The notes below the pieces were generated by a model that worked only from the letters and a program-made list of their open reading frames with translations, was not told the DNA's origin and searched no databases. Shown piece after piece: positions 54,858 to 64,000 of a DNA stretch of 64,000 nt. A program made the position numbers and the translations under genes. The DNA comes from Excoecaria cochinchinensis (lineage: Eukaryota; Streptophyta; Magnoliopsida; Malpighiales; Euphorbiaceae): NCBI GenBank assembly GCA_947683425.1, contig CANTUQ010000031.1:10786501-10850500 (forward strand), written 5' to 3'. The number at the start of each line of letters is the position of its first letter. Positions within the stretch are counted from its first letter, which is position 1.

Positions 54858-55864
54858 TGTCATGGCCGGATTTGTACCCTAAAAGAATTAACTTAAATTG
54901 GCATGTGTGTGTGTATCGAATGTGAGTTTTGGACTAGATTGAAATGAAGGCAGGACTTAATTGAAAGAAAGAAGAATAGTTGAGGGATTTAATGGTAACT
55001 ATATATGGTTGTAATAAGCATGAGTTAAAGGCTAATTAATAAGTTTAATGGAGGGTTAATTAAGAAGAAAATAATGTAAGGAATTGGTTAAAAGAGGCAG
55101 GTTTTGGTAGTGGATTCCGTGTGGCTTTCTGAGTGAGTGCCACCTCCACCTTTGCATGCAAAAGTGAGCTAAGGGAAGGGAAGAGCTTCATTTGTGTAAT
55201 CCAGTCATTTTCTGTGTTCTTTTCTTTTCTTTCTTGCGTGAGAGTGAGTTTTAGAGAGGCCTTAAGAAGTGTAAGCATATAGATGATAAGTTGCTCAAGA
55301 ATTAAGGGTTAACCTACGAGGTAAGTGATTAAGTGCATAGTGTTTTCATCTTCTACTCTTCTTCTTAGTTTTGATTTGGTATTGGAATGAGAATTGATGG
55401 ATTGTGTTCAATCCTGGAATTTGAATTGGTTTTGCTAGCTGAAGAAGTGAAGAGAGATAAGGGAAAAGTTGTAATCGGAGAGCCGAACGTCCGTCGAGAC
55501 TAGGAGCTAATGCGATAAGGTTTGGGAACAAACCTTAATTGTGTAATTGTATGATTTGTGTTGGTTGAATAGAGATTTGAGTTGAATTGTATGTGTATGC
55601 AAAATTGAGGTTTGAGCATGAATTATGTGATGCTAGATTATGTGATTGTAGTAGTAATATGCTTGGTGATAAAGTGCTTGAGAATGATTATGATTTGTGC
55701 TATTATTGAATGTCAAAACAACAAGGGAAGACAGGTATGTGCTAATTGACTATGTGGTTGATGTTTATGGGTTGATTGCCAAAAGTGAGAGTGAGATTTG
55801 AAGCCTTAATGAGAAGGAAGAAATGGACTGAAAAACATAACTATGTTATGGTGTTTTTGCATAG

Positions 55865-56192
55865 GTCACGGTGACAATGAAATTGATTGTGACCGTGAGA
55901 TATGCTTGAGTCCAATTCTGCCTACTAGATTTTTGTATGTCACGGTGACAATGAAATTCATTGTGATCGTGAGGTACTTAAGAGAGCATTCTGTTTTGCA
56001 AAGTGAGAATATGTCACGGTGACAATGGAGTTCATTGTGACCGTGACATACCCTCAAGTTGCATTCTGCCGAGAATTGGGAACATGTCACGGTGACAATG
56101 GAATTGATTGTGACCGTGACCTGCCCCCAGCTCGCATTCTGTTTTGAACTTCAACATGTCACGGTGACAATGAAATTCATTGCGACCGTGAC
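55865..56192 (+). repeat. Five ~35-bp hairpins at ~73-bp spacing in Tekay-E LTR
   Basis: Starts near 55865, 55939, 56013, 56085 and 56158 (spacing 72-74 bp). Arms GTCACGGTGACAATG and CATTGTGACCGTGAC with a five-base loop. Spacers of about 38 bp share a GCATTCTG word and otherwise differ. The same hairpin type occurs in element H at 8250-8646. Confidence 0.93.
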
Positions 56193-56939
56193 CTATCCTG
56201 TTTTGGCAATATAGCCCTAATGTGTTAAGAATTTTTAATGGTAAGTTTTCAAGCTGAAATGAAGGACATTATGAGTAAGTGTTAAGTGTGTACAATTGCG
56301 TACTATGTGATAAAACTTGAATGCAAACAAATATGTAGTTATGAACTATGAAGAATGAATTTGGAAGCATATTGAATATGCCAGTGAATGTGTTATGAGC
56401 TATTAACATTTGAGATGTGAAAAGCGACCAGTATGAACTGAATAATATGGTTAACAACTTAAGCCTGCGAGTCAAGTAGTGGATAGTTAGGCATGCCTAT
56501 AGGGTCAAGTGCTGCAGCCCCATGCGTATAATGTGTCTGATTCCATGGGAATCACAATGCGAAAATAATGTGAATAATCCTTGCTGGATTATGTTATAAG
56601 TGGAATGATATTTTAGTACCTGAGGGTATCCATGCGTAAGTGTAATCTCGATGAGATTCTAGTACCTGAGTGGTACCAATGCAATACCCGTTATCCGCGT
56701 CATTGAATTGCAGGCTAACTGATTAATCAAATAATAAAGGGAAGTGACTGTAATATAATAAAGCATGTGATGTGGATATGTGAATAAGTGATTGATGCTT
56801 ATGACTGAGTATAGTAACGAACATTTTTATGTTTGAAATGGTACACTCTATGATAATAATTGTTCTGGCTTGACTTCTATCATGTAATGTATGGTGTTTC
56901 TGATGTGTGATAAATTATTTGCTATATATGAGTTCCCCA

Positions 56940-56982
56940 CTAAGCGTTATCACTTAGCATGGATTTACTCTAATCCGTGCAG
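56940..56982 (+). other. Twin stem-loop in Tekay-E LTR
   Basis: CTAAGCG-ttat-CACTTAG (one mismatch) then GCATGGAT-loop-ATCCGTGC, where a G-U pair replaces G-C, followed by AGG. Confidence 0.75.
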
Positions 56983-57355
56983 GTACGGACCAGAGGTGAT
57001 CAAAGGACGTCCCCGCATTTTGTACGGTCAACAGTAGGAAGTAGAAAGTGTAGGTGTTGGGTTTGATATTTTGGGATTTCTGTATAAGCTTTTATGCAAC
57101 CAAACGTGTAACGGATATGTAAAGGCATGTAACAATCTAATAACTATGAATGTTACCCCTCATATGTATGCATGTTCTATGAGTGGAAGTGGTGTATGAA
57201 CTAAGACAGTTGGCATGTGATGCATGAGTTAAGATCGTATGTGATGAAATTTTATTATTCAGGTTAAGCGTGTGTTTTTTTTGTGTGTGTGCGGCCTTCT
57301 CTAACTAAGATTACCTGAGCTAGTCTGACGTTGAGGGATTTGGCGTCACAAGTTG

Positions 57356-57367
57356 TGGTATCAGAGC
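57356..57367 (+). other. Primer binding site of Tekay-E
   Basis: TGGTATCAGAGC five bases after the LTR end. Confidence 0.92.
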
Positions 57368-57459
57368 CCAGGTTGAGTCTTTTCTGGGAATTGGGTAGAT
57401 AAGATGTGTGTAGTTTGTTGACCTAATACGGAAGTCCTTATTTAATTTGTGTAGTAACG

Positions 57460-57616
57460 ATGGATTCTGGAAGGCATACCGGAGAAGAATCTGCCCAAAG
57501 TGTGAATCCTCATGAAGCTGAGGTGACGAGGTCTGGACAGTCTAGATCGGTTGGTTTCGGGAATGAGATTCCATTTGGGCCTATGGAAGCTATGATGAAA
57601 ATGACACAAGATATGG
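57460..57616 (+). pseudogene. Tekay-E gag, N-terminal part
   Basis: MDSGRHTGEESAQSV through GPMEAMMKMTQDM, matching the start of Tekay-A gag. ATG 57460 is preceded by a U-rich acceptor-like stretch (AG at 57453-57454) with a CTAAT branch-point-like motif. The solo LTR breaks the frame after the TATGG duplication; the frame continues in phase at 61661. Confidence 0.9.
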
Positions 57617-58710
57617 TGTCACACCCCAAAATAGCCCTGGTCGGATTGTGCATGCTAAGTTGGGATCGGAAGGGTATTTCGGTAATTTGTGCTTGAGAAA
57701 GTTGGAATGTTAAGGACCTAATTGATAAGATAATTAAGTTTATAAGGAAAGAATTGTGTAAGTGAGTGAAGTGTAATTTGTCTAAGGACTAAAGAGCAAT
57801 AATGGAATTTGGAATAGTTAAGTGGAGTTTGTGGTCTAATTAGGATCTGCCATGTGGACTGTTAGGTGAGCATTGAAAGAAGAAAAAGAAGAAGAGAGAA
57901 GAGGGAACACAGATTTTTGGTTTGGCTTTCCCGTGTCCCTCATCTCACGCTCCTTCTTCTTCTTCTCTCCTCCTTTCTCTTTGTTTTTCCTTTCATTCCC
58001 GTTGGCTTGGGTTGTGGTTGGCTTGGTGGAGTTTGTACTTTGCTTGAAGAGGTAAGTTGGAGTTTAACGTACTGTTCTTCTTCTTCATCTTCCTGGTTTT
58101 ACTTCAGTTAGGGTTTGAACTAAGGATTTATGGGTTTCTTGTTTGTGCAAGTTTTGGATTGTAAGAAGAAGCAAAGCAAAGGCAAGGAAAGGATTGAGGA
58201 CTGATCTTGAAGCTTAAAGTGTGATTTTGGATCTTCGATTCCAGGTTTGGGAGTGTTTAAATGCATGCAACGTTTTGAACTTCTCTGTTCTTTAATCTCA
58301 GTTGATTGTCTCTGCCCTTCTTCTCACTAGGCTTATAAATGAGTTTGCTCTACTTAATTTCTGGAAATGGGTGTGTTTTGGTAAGTGTATATGCATGATT
58401 ATGTGAATAAATGTGTTAGTAATGCATGATAGGAATTGAATTGAAGTTCTGAGTTTAGGTTTTGAACTTACTGTTATTTGTTAGGGTTTATGTTCTTAAA
58501 GGAATTAAATATGTCTATACATGATTTTGATTGTTTGATTGTGGAATTAATTGCAATTATATTGTTTATGATGTTTGAAAGATCGACTGTAAGGTAAGAT
58601 GAGTTTGGATGTGTTTTGAATCAGATTAAAAATGATTTTTATCGGGTTCTTTGAATTCTGGGTTGCTGGGAACAGGAAATCGCAATTCTGTGGAATTCCC
58701 TTTTCCAGTG

Positions 58711-59126
58711 TGTCGTGACTTCCTTGTGAGAGACAAGTCACGAGACGTGACTCCCAGTCACGCCACGTGACTCTGTCTCCCAGTCACAACGCGTGACTTC
58801 TCGGCGGGCTGGACGTAGCGAGGCGTGACCCTTAGTCGTGAAGCGTGACTGTCTCTCTCTGTGAGAGGAAAGTCACGTCTCGTGACTTAGAGTCACGACG
58901 TGACTCTGGTAAAGGCAAGGCGTGACTCCAGTCACGAAGCGTGACTCCTCTCTCTGTGAGAGGGAAGTCACGTCTCGTGACTTAGAGTCACGGCGTGACT
59001 CTTGTGAAGCCAGGCGTGACATAGAGTCACGTCCCGTGACTCTCTAGCAGGTCACGAGACGTGACACTAGGTCACGTCTCGTGACCTTTCTGAGGTCAGT
59101 CACGAGTCGTGACACGGCTCGTGACC
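58711..59126 (+). repeat. GTCACG/CGTGAC palindrome cluster in the solo LTR
   Basis: About 15-20 words of the form GTCACGNNNCGTGAC or AGTCACG/CGTGACT, several as full 12-15-nt palindromes (for example AGTCACGTCTCGTGACT), with a repeated GTGAGAGGGAAGTCACG frame near 58860 and 58958. Confidence 0.92.
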
Positions 59127-61150
59127 GACCCCTCTTCAGCTCCTCTTTCCGATTTCGCCCAATTTTAACCAAAATGAATTTCCTATCTCTTCTGTATAGG
59201 TCTTCACTGCTGTATAAATTATGTCATACTGTTATATGCTCCTGTATAGCTTTTCTATTTTGATTTGTGCCCCCGTGGCTAGTTTATTATAAAATGACTT
59301 TCAAATGCTTTTATGACTCTTTTCTCTACTGTGTGCTATCTTATCTGATTGGTTAGCCTATTTTAGTTGTGTTTAGCATTATGTTATGCCTGTCCTTGAT
59401 CGGGTTCTTATCTAGAATAACATGCCATGTTTAAGAGCATTGTATCATTTCCTGATTTAGATTATGTGTTTTTATTCATTGGCATAATATGATTCCACAT
59501 GTGTTCCTGACATGCTTTAATTTGATTAGTATTGCTAAAATGTGATTAAGGGAATTATTGCATGCTTCAGAATATGACTTGAATGAGGTATGATTGATAT
59601 TATGCTATGCTATATTTATATGAATAATATGGTAAATGTCTGAATGCATGGTTATGCTTTAGCCTTGGAACTCAATGTGTTATGTTTAGATGTAATTTGG
59701 ACTATGCATGATTTATGCTTAGTATCTGCACCTAATGTATGATGAAGATTTTGTATTGATAATTATTGGTATGGTAGTGCTTCTTTACCTGATTCTTGGC
59801 ATGTTTTAGAATATTGTTTAATGTTAAAGTGTATGGACTGTAATATGTTTTGCAATGCAGAATTGTATGAGATATGATCAACTTTATGAGCATATTTATA
59901 TGTCTATTGTACTCCGGTTTATGCATGATATTTACATATTTATGCATTATGCGATTCGAAACGTGAATTGTTTTATGCATGACCTGCGAGAGTCAATCTA
60001 GTGGATAGTTAGGCATGCCTAATAGAGCCTTCAGTAGCTGCAGCGCCCTTTGAACGTTTGGACCCTGATCAGGTCCTCCGTATGGTTCCTCGCGAACCCC
60101 CCCTCAGTACGGATCCTCGTGATCCTTTTTAATGTATTTGGATCGGGTTAAGATCCCCCATCAGTAAAATGCTTTTGTGATAAAATAAATGGTTTTCGAT
60201 TCGTACCCGTAAGGTACCCTTTGGCCGACTTGTACCCGTAAGGTACTAATCAGTTCAGTACACTCGTTATCCACTATTGTGAGTCAGCAGGTGCTTTACT
60301 GCTTTGTGTTACTTTGAAATGACTATCAGAATGTGATATCCGTTTGAGCATGATAAAGATTTCAGGAATCAGTTTATGTGTATATAAATGTGACTATGGG
60401 TTTCAGGATGTATGTCTGTTTTAAATAAGCATGACTTTATATCTATCATGATAATCCATACTTGTCATGTGATTTGTTATAAGTTTCTGAATGCTTTGAT
60501 TATGATGCGACTAGAGTATTTATGTATGTGACTTAAACATGTTTTGTTAATTATTAGCACGTGAACCGAAGCAGTGGTGATGGTAAGTATGTGATGTTTA
60601 ACTGTACTTTCTGCATGATGATATGAATGTAATACTAATTGATTATGCCTTCAATCTCCGCTATCAGAGTGTTTTTGCATGATGCTTAATATATTAGAGT
60701 TGCGCAGCGGTATTGTGATGCTCTAAATGTTATCCTTTGGATATTTGATTAGTGTATGTGTTTGGCATGTCTAAGGATGTTCAATAGCTAGCACTCTCAA
60801 CATGATGATTGGGTTGTCAGTTCCTGCATAGGTATTTAGCTATGTCAATTGCTTGTGTAAAGCTCTTGTGGCGCCGCACGGTAAGATGTTGTTATTTGAT
60901 ACCCATGTAGGTTTATGCATGTGATATAATATGTAGTTCAGCATGATGATGCTTGTGACGTATACTGTAGTATGTCTGTAATGGTCTATCCTGGACATGA
61001 GGTTATGGTTTGATTGTGAGTTATCGAATGAATGCCTTTACTATGCCAGCATGATCATATTTGTTATGAATATCTGCATTTGTCATCTGAATGTGTTTTG
61101 CCTTGACGACCATTGTGAATGGCCGTCCATATTCTTGTGTGTTCTCCCCA

Positions 61151-61190
61151 CTAAGCGTTATCGCTTAGCACGGATTTCCTTTCCGTGCAG
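61151..61190 (+). other. Twin stem-loop in the solo LTR
   Basis: CTAAGCG-ttat-CGCTTAG (61151-61168) then GCACGGA-loop-TCCGTGC (61168-61188) and AGG. Upstream, CCATT-gtg-AATGG (about 61108-61122) replaces the CACT-gtg-AGTG stem of Tekay-A. Confidence 0.8.
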
Positions 61191-61660
61191 GTGGCAGGTT
61201 TGGTTCTGTTCGAGTCGCGCTTCTGCAAGGTCGGCCACGTAGGAGTTAAAAGTTCTGTATTTTGTTCAGCTTCTGTATTTCAGCTTTTGTAATTCTGTAG
61301 TATTGTATATGTAATTATTATGTTTCGTTCTTGAGTTTTCTTTTGGGAATGTAATAGTTAGTATGTCCTTATGTTTAGTTATTTCTTTGTTTTATTATTT
61401 CGATTATGCTTCCGTTGAATGATCATATGTATGCCTTTGTGTATGCTTTTGCTTAGTGCCTGCGTGTGCGTGAGTTATTGCATGTTCAGTCTGTACCGCA
61501 AGGTAAGTCAAGGTAAGTTTTTAATTAAACCGTATTTTCGTATGTATGTTATGTATGAATGTATGCTTCCATATTGTGCATGTGTATATCTGTATATGTG
61601 AGCGTCGTGTAGCGCGTCCGTCGGTGTCCTTCCAACGGGGACGGCGATAGGGTTGTTACA

Positions 61661-62987
61661 TATGGCGAGAGTGATGAAACGTATGTTGGTGCCTAGAGCC
61701 CCAATAGAATCTTTGAGAAAGCATGGTTTGGAGGAATTCCATGGAACAAGGTTAGATGAGTCAGAAAAAGCAGAGTACTGGATTGAGAAGGTGGAAAGGA
61801 TTCTTAAGGAGATACGGTGTCTTCCGGACCAGTGGGTTGAATGTGTGGAGTCATTACTCTAAGGCCTTGCATATGATTGGTGGAAGCTGGTCCTGCAGAA
61901 TCCGATGCTTCCTGAACCATTAAACTGGGAGTTCTTTGAAAGGGAATTCAAGAACAAGTATATCACTAAAGCACATCGAGAGGCAAACTGGAAGAAGTTT
62001 CTGAGTTTAAGACAGAGAACCATGTCGGTGGCGGAGTATGAAGCGGAATTTTGTCTCCTAAGCAAGTACGCGCCAAAAGGTGTTTTGACCGATGTGTTGC
62101 GGTGTCAACAATTTGAGGAAGGGTTGATTCAGGAGATTAAAGCGTTGTTGATTTCTCTAGCAACAGAACATAGTGTAAGTTATTATCGAATTTTCCAAGC
62201 AGCTTTGAGAGCAGAAAGGACTTTGGGAGCTCAAAGGGAATGGAGACAAAGGAAGAATGCAAGTAGAGGTGGTTCCCAGACGGGGAAAAGATCAAGAGAT
62301 TCTCATATGGCACCACCTGCGGAATTAGGGTTCAGTTCTGCAGCGAGAGGTAAGAAGCGTGGCGCTCCCTCAGCATCTGGTTCGGGAAGAGGAACATCTG
62401 GTAACAGAAGTGAGGTTCATGAGTGTCCTCATTGTGGTAAGAGGCATAGAGGAGAATGCTGGAGAGTGACGGGTGCTTGTTTTAGATGTGGAAGCACTGA
62501 GCATTTCCTTGCTAATTCCCCAAATGCTTATGAGATGTCAGGAAATCAACAAGAGCAGAGTAGGGGTGGTTCAAATTTACCTTCTACTAATCGAGGAAGA
62601 GGAAGAGGACGTGGCAGAGGTAGCCAGTCCAGGGGTGCAGTTGATTCTGAGATTGTGGATAGGCCTGATGCAACACCAGTGCGGACTTATGCTATGAGGG
62701 CACGAGAGGATCAGGATGAGCCTGAGGTGATAGCATGTACTATTCTACTCTGTGGTGTGGAAATGTTTGCACTTATTGATCCTGGCTCAACTCATTCTTA
62801 TGTGTGTGATAAAAAGATATGTGAAAAGATGCCTAAAGTTGAATGTTTAAAATATGATATATGTGTGTCTAGCCCTTTGGGAGGTAACATTAATGTGAAC
62901 AGAGTGTATAGAAACTGTGCATTAGAAGTTCAAGGTAGTGTGTTTCCAGCGGATTTGATTGAACTTCGTTTGATGAGTTTGATTTGA
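61661..62987 (+). pseudogene. Tekay-E gag remainder and start of protease
   Basis: Continues the gag frame (MARVMKRMLVPRAPIESLRKHG). A TAA at 61860-61862 precedes GLAYDWWKL. Capsid core WEFFEREFKNKYITKAHREANW, MSVAEYEAEF; zinc motifs CPHCGKRHRGEC and CFRCGSTEHFLANS, in which the last zinc-binding Cys is Ser. An RGRGRGRG box lies near 62600-62630. Protease with LIDPGSTHSYVC near 62770-62810. The frame shifts by one base near 62965-62975 compared with Tekay-A, ending this frame at 62987. Confidence 0.9.
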
Positions 62988-64000
62988 TTTTGGGTATGGA
63001 TTGGTTAACCAAATATGATGCAGATGTTAAGTGTAAGAAGAAGATGGTTATACTCTATGATGATAAGGGGAACAGAGCAACAGTGAGAGGAGTGTGCACT
63101 AATCCTCTTGTAAATGTGATATCTGCTATGCAAGCCCCTCGGTGTATGAGAAAAGGATGTGAAGGTTATCTAGCTTTGGTGATAGACAGTAAGAGAGAAC
63201 ATGTGAAGATACAAGAGATACTGATAGTCAGAGAGTTTCCTGACATGTTTCCTGAAGAATTGAGCGGTGTACCACCGATAAGAGAGGTTGAGCTATCGAT
63301 CGATGAGGTGCCAGGAATAGTACCTGTATCTAAGCCACCATAGAGAATGGCTCCAACTGAATTGAAGGAATTGAAAGAACAGCTGCAAGAATTGCTGATT
63401 AGGGGTTTTATTAGACCTAGTGTTTCTCCTTGGGGAGCACTAGTGTTATTTGTTAAAAAGAAAGATGGTACAATGAGAATGTGCATTGATTATCGACAGT
63501 TGAATAAAGTGACAGTAAAGAATCGATACCCTTTACCTCGGATTGAAGACTTGTTTGATCAGTTTGGAGGAGCTGGTGTATTTTCAAAAATTGATTTGCG
63601 TTCGGGGTATTATCAGTTGCAAGTGAAGAAAGAAGATATACCTAAGACTGCATTTAGAACTCGGTACGGGCATTATGAGTTCCTAGTGATGCCATTCGGG
63701 TTAACCAATGCGCCAGCTGCATTTATGGATTTGATGAATCGGGTGTTTAGACCGTATTTGGATCAATTTGTGGTAGTATTCATAGACGATATTCTGGTTT
63801 ATTCAAGGGATGAGAAGGAGCACGAACAACATTTGAGAATTGTGCTTCGGACACTGCGGGAGCATCAGTTGTATGCCAAACTAAGTAAGTGTGAGTTCTG
63901 GCTCAAAGAGGTGTCATTTCTGGGTCATGTGATTTCATCTGAAGGGATTAAAGTAGATCCAACTAAGATAGAAGCAATTGTGAATTGGAAACCGCCTAAG
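62984..64000 (+). pseudogene. Tekay-E protease end and RT, runs off the window
   Basis: MDWLTKYDADV and the linker RKGCEGYLALVID, then a TAG at 63341-63343 in the RT entry (PP*RMAPTELKEL; Tyr in Tekay-A). After it the frame is open to the window end: FIRPSVSPWGALVLFVKKKDG, CIDYRQLNKV, FRTRYGHYEFLVMPFGLTNAPAAF, and the active site FIDDILVYS near 63780-63806. It shares its domain order with the Tekay-A RT. Confidence 0.9.

Larger units (their letters stand above)
54858..57350 (+). repeat. 5' LTR of Tekay-E (2493 bp)
   Basis: TGTCATGGCCGG to TGGCGTCACA. Predicted donor GAG|GTAAGT with GT at 55321-55322 (463 bp from the LTR start); hairpin array 55865-56192; GGCATGCC block near 56490; GTACCTGAGGGTATC-type hairpins near 56620-56680; twin stem-loop 56940-56982. 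Confidence 0.92.
57617..61660 (+). repeat. Complete solo LTR of a third Tekay family (4044 bp)
   Basis: TGTCACACCCC to TTGTTACA, flanked by TATGG (57612-57616 and 61661-61665). No primer site, polypurine tract or coding sequence remains, so the internal part was lost by LTR-LTR recombination. CT-rich leader about 57950-58000; donor GAG|GTAAGT with GT at 58052-58053; GTCACG..CGTGAC cluster 58711-59126; GGCATGCC/CTGATCAGG block about 60010-60085; CGTACCCGTAAGGTAC hairpins about 60200-60260; twin stem-loop 61151-61190. Orientation is set by this shared order. Confidence 0.95.
54858..64000 (+). mobile_element. Tekay-E: chromovirus, 5' part, extends past the window
   Basis: 5' LTR 54858-57350, tRNA-Met primer site, gag split by a solo LTR, protease, RT running off the right edge. 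Two premature stops, one frameshift and one zinc-ligand substitution show that it is dead. It inserted in Tat fragment F'. Confidence 0.93.

Noticed and set aside
55865..56192. CRISPR-like appearance: 35-bp partly palindromic repeats with ~38-bp spacers (also 8250-8646)
   Set aside because: They lie inside plant LTRs, there are no cas genes, the spacers share words, and the repeats diverge internally.

Overview
The window looks like heterochromatic nuclear DNA of a flowering plant, probably one with a large genome. I see no host gene, tRNA, rRNA or CRISPR locus. Nearly all of it is explained by nested Ty3/Gypsy LTR retrotransposons of two lineages. Tekay/Del chromoviruses have a primer binding site like initiator tRNA-Met and a C-terminal chromodomain. 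Tat/Ogre-like elements have a primer site matching plant tRNA-Arg, a YVDD reverse transcriptase, a DDGSS protease and a second (archaeal-type) RNase H. One further LTR element (H) is unassigned.

Layout, reconstructed from LTR ends, primer sites, polypurine tracts and 5-bp target duplications. Minus-strand Tekay-B is the base layer (from 9844 to 49750; both ends lie outside the window or under other insertions). Its 3' LTR was hit by H (plus, to 9843), which was itself hit by minus-strand Tat-I (1-7686). The same LTR was hit by Tekay-A (10903-20536, duplication GTGAC). The Tekay-B chromodomain was hit by minus-strand Tat-C (21812-48376, duplication CTTCC), whose 3'-UTR tandem repeats received Tat-G (25399-38903, duplication TTCGT/CTCGT). 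The Tekay-B RNase H was hit by another minus-strand Tat LTR (D, 49751-52772). After that comes a patchwork of plus-strand Tat LTR pieces and a Tekay gag scrap (52773-54857), interrupted by plus-strand Tekay-E (54858 to the window end). The gag of Tekay-E holds a complete 4.0-kb solo LTR (57617-61660, duplication TATGG).

Coding state. Tat-G is the youngest and most intact: about ten LTR substitutions by eye and one frameshift. Tekay-A is next: one continuous gag-pol frame with two stop codons. Tat-I, Tat-C, Tekay-B and Tekay-E are clearly dead; Tat-C has lost the YVDD region, the protease and an integrase catalytic Asp.

Most interesting signals. (1) Elements of both lineages carry a good 5' splice donor inside the LTR and a branch point plus 3' acceptor immediately upstream of gag. 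Removing this ~2.1-2.25-kb leader intron would delete the primer binding site and make the gag ATG the first ATG after the junction. This suggests separate spliced (translated) and unspliced (packaged) RNAs. (2) Every well-preserved LTR has a GC-rich island of clustered short palindromes. In Tekay and H the arms share a GTCRCG...CGYGAC theme, and two unrelated LTR types carry 35-bp hairpins at a ~73-bp period. (3) A twin stem-loop near the LTR 3' end is preserved in four Tekay LTR families. (4) Tat 3' UTRs hold unrelated tandem arrays between conserved ends.
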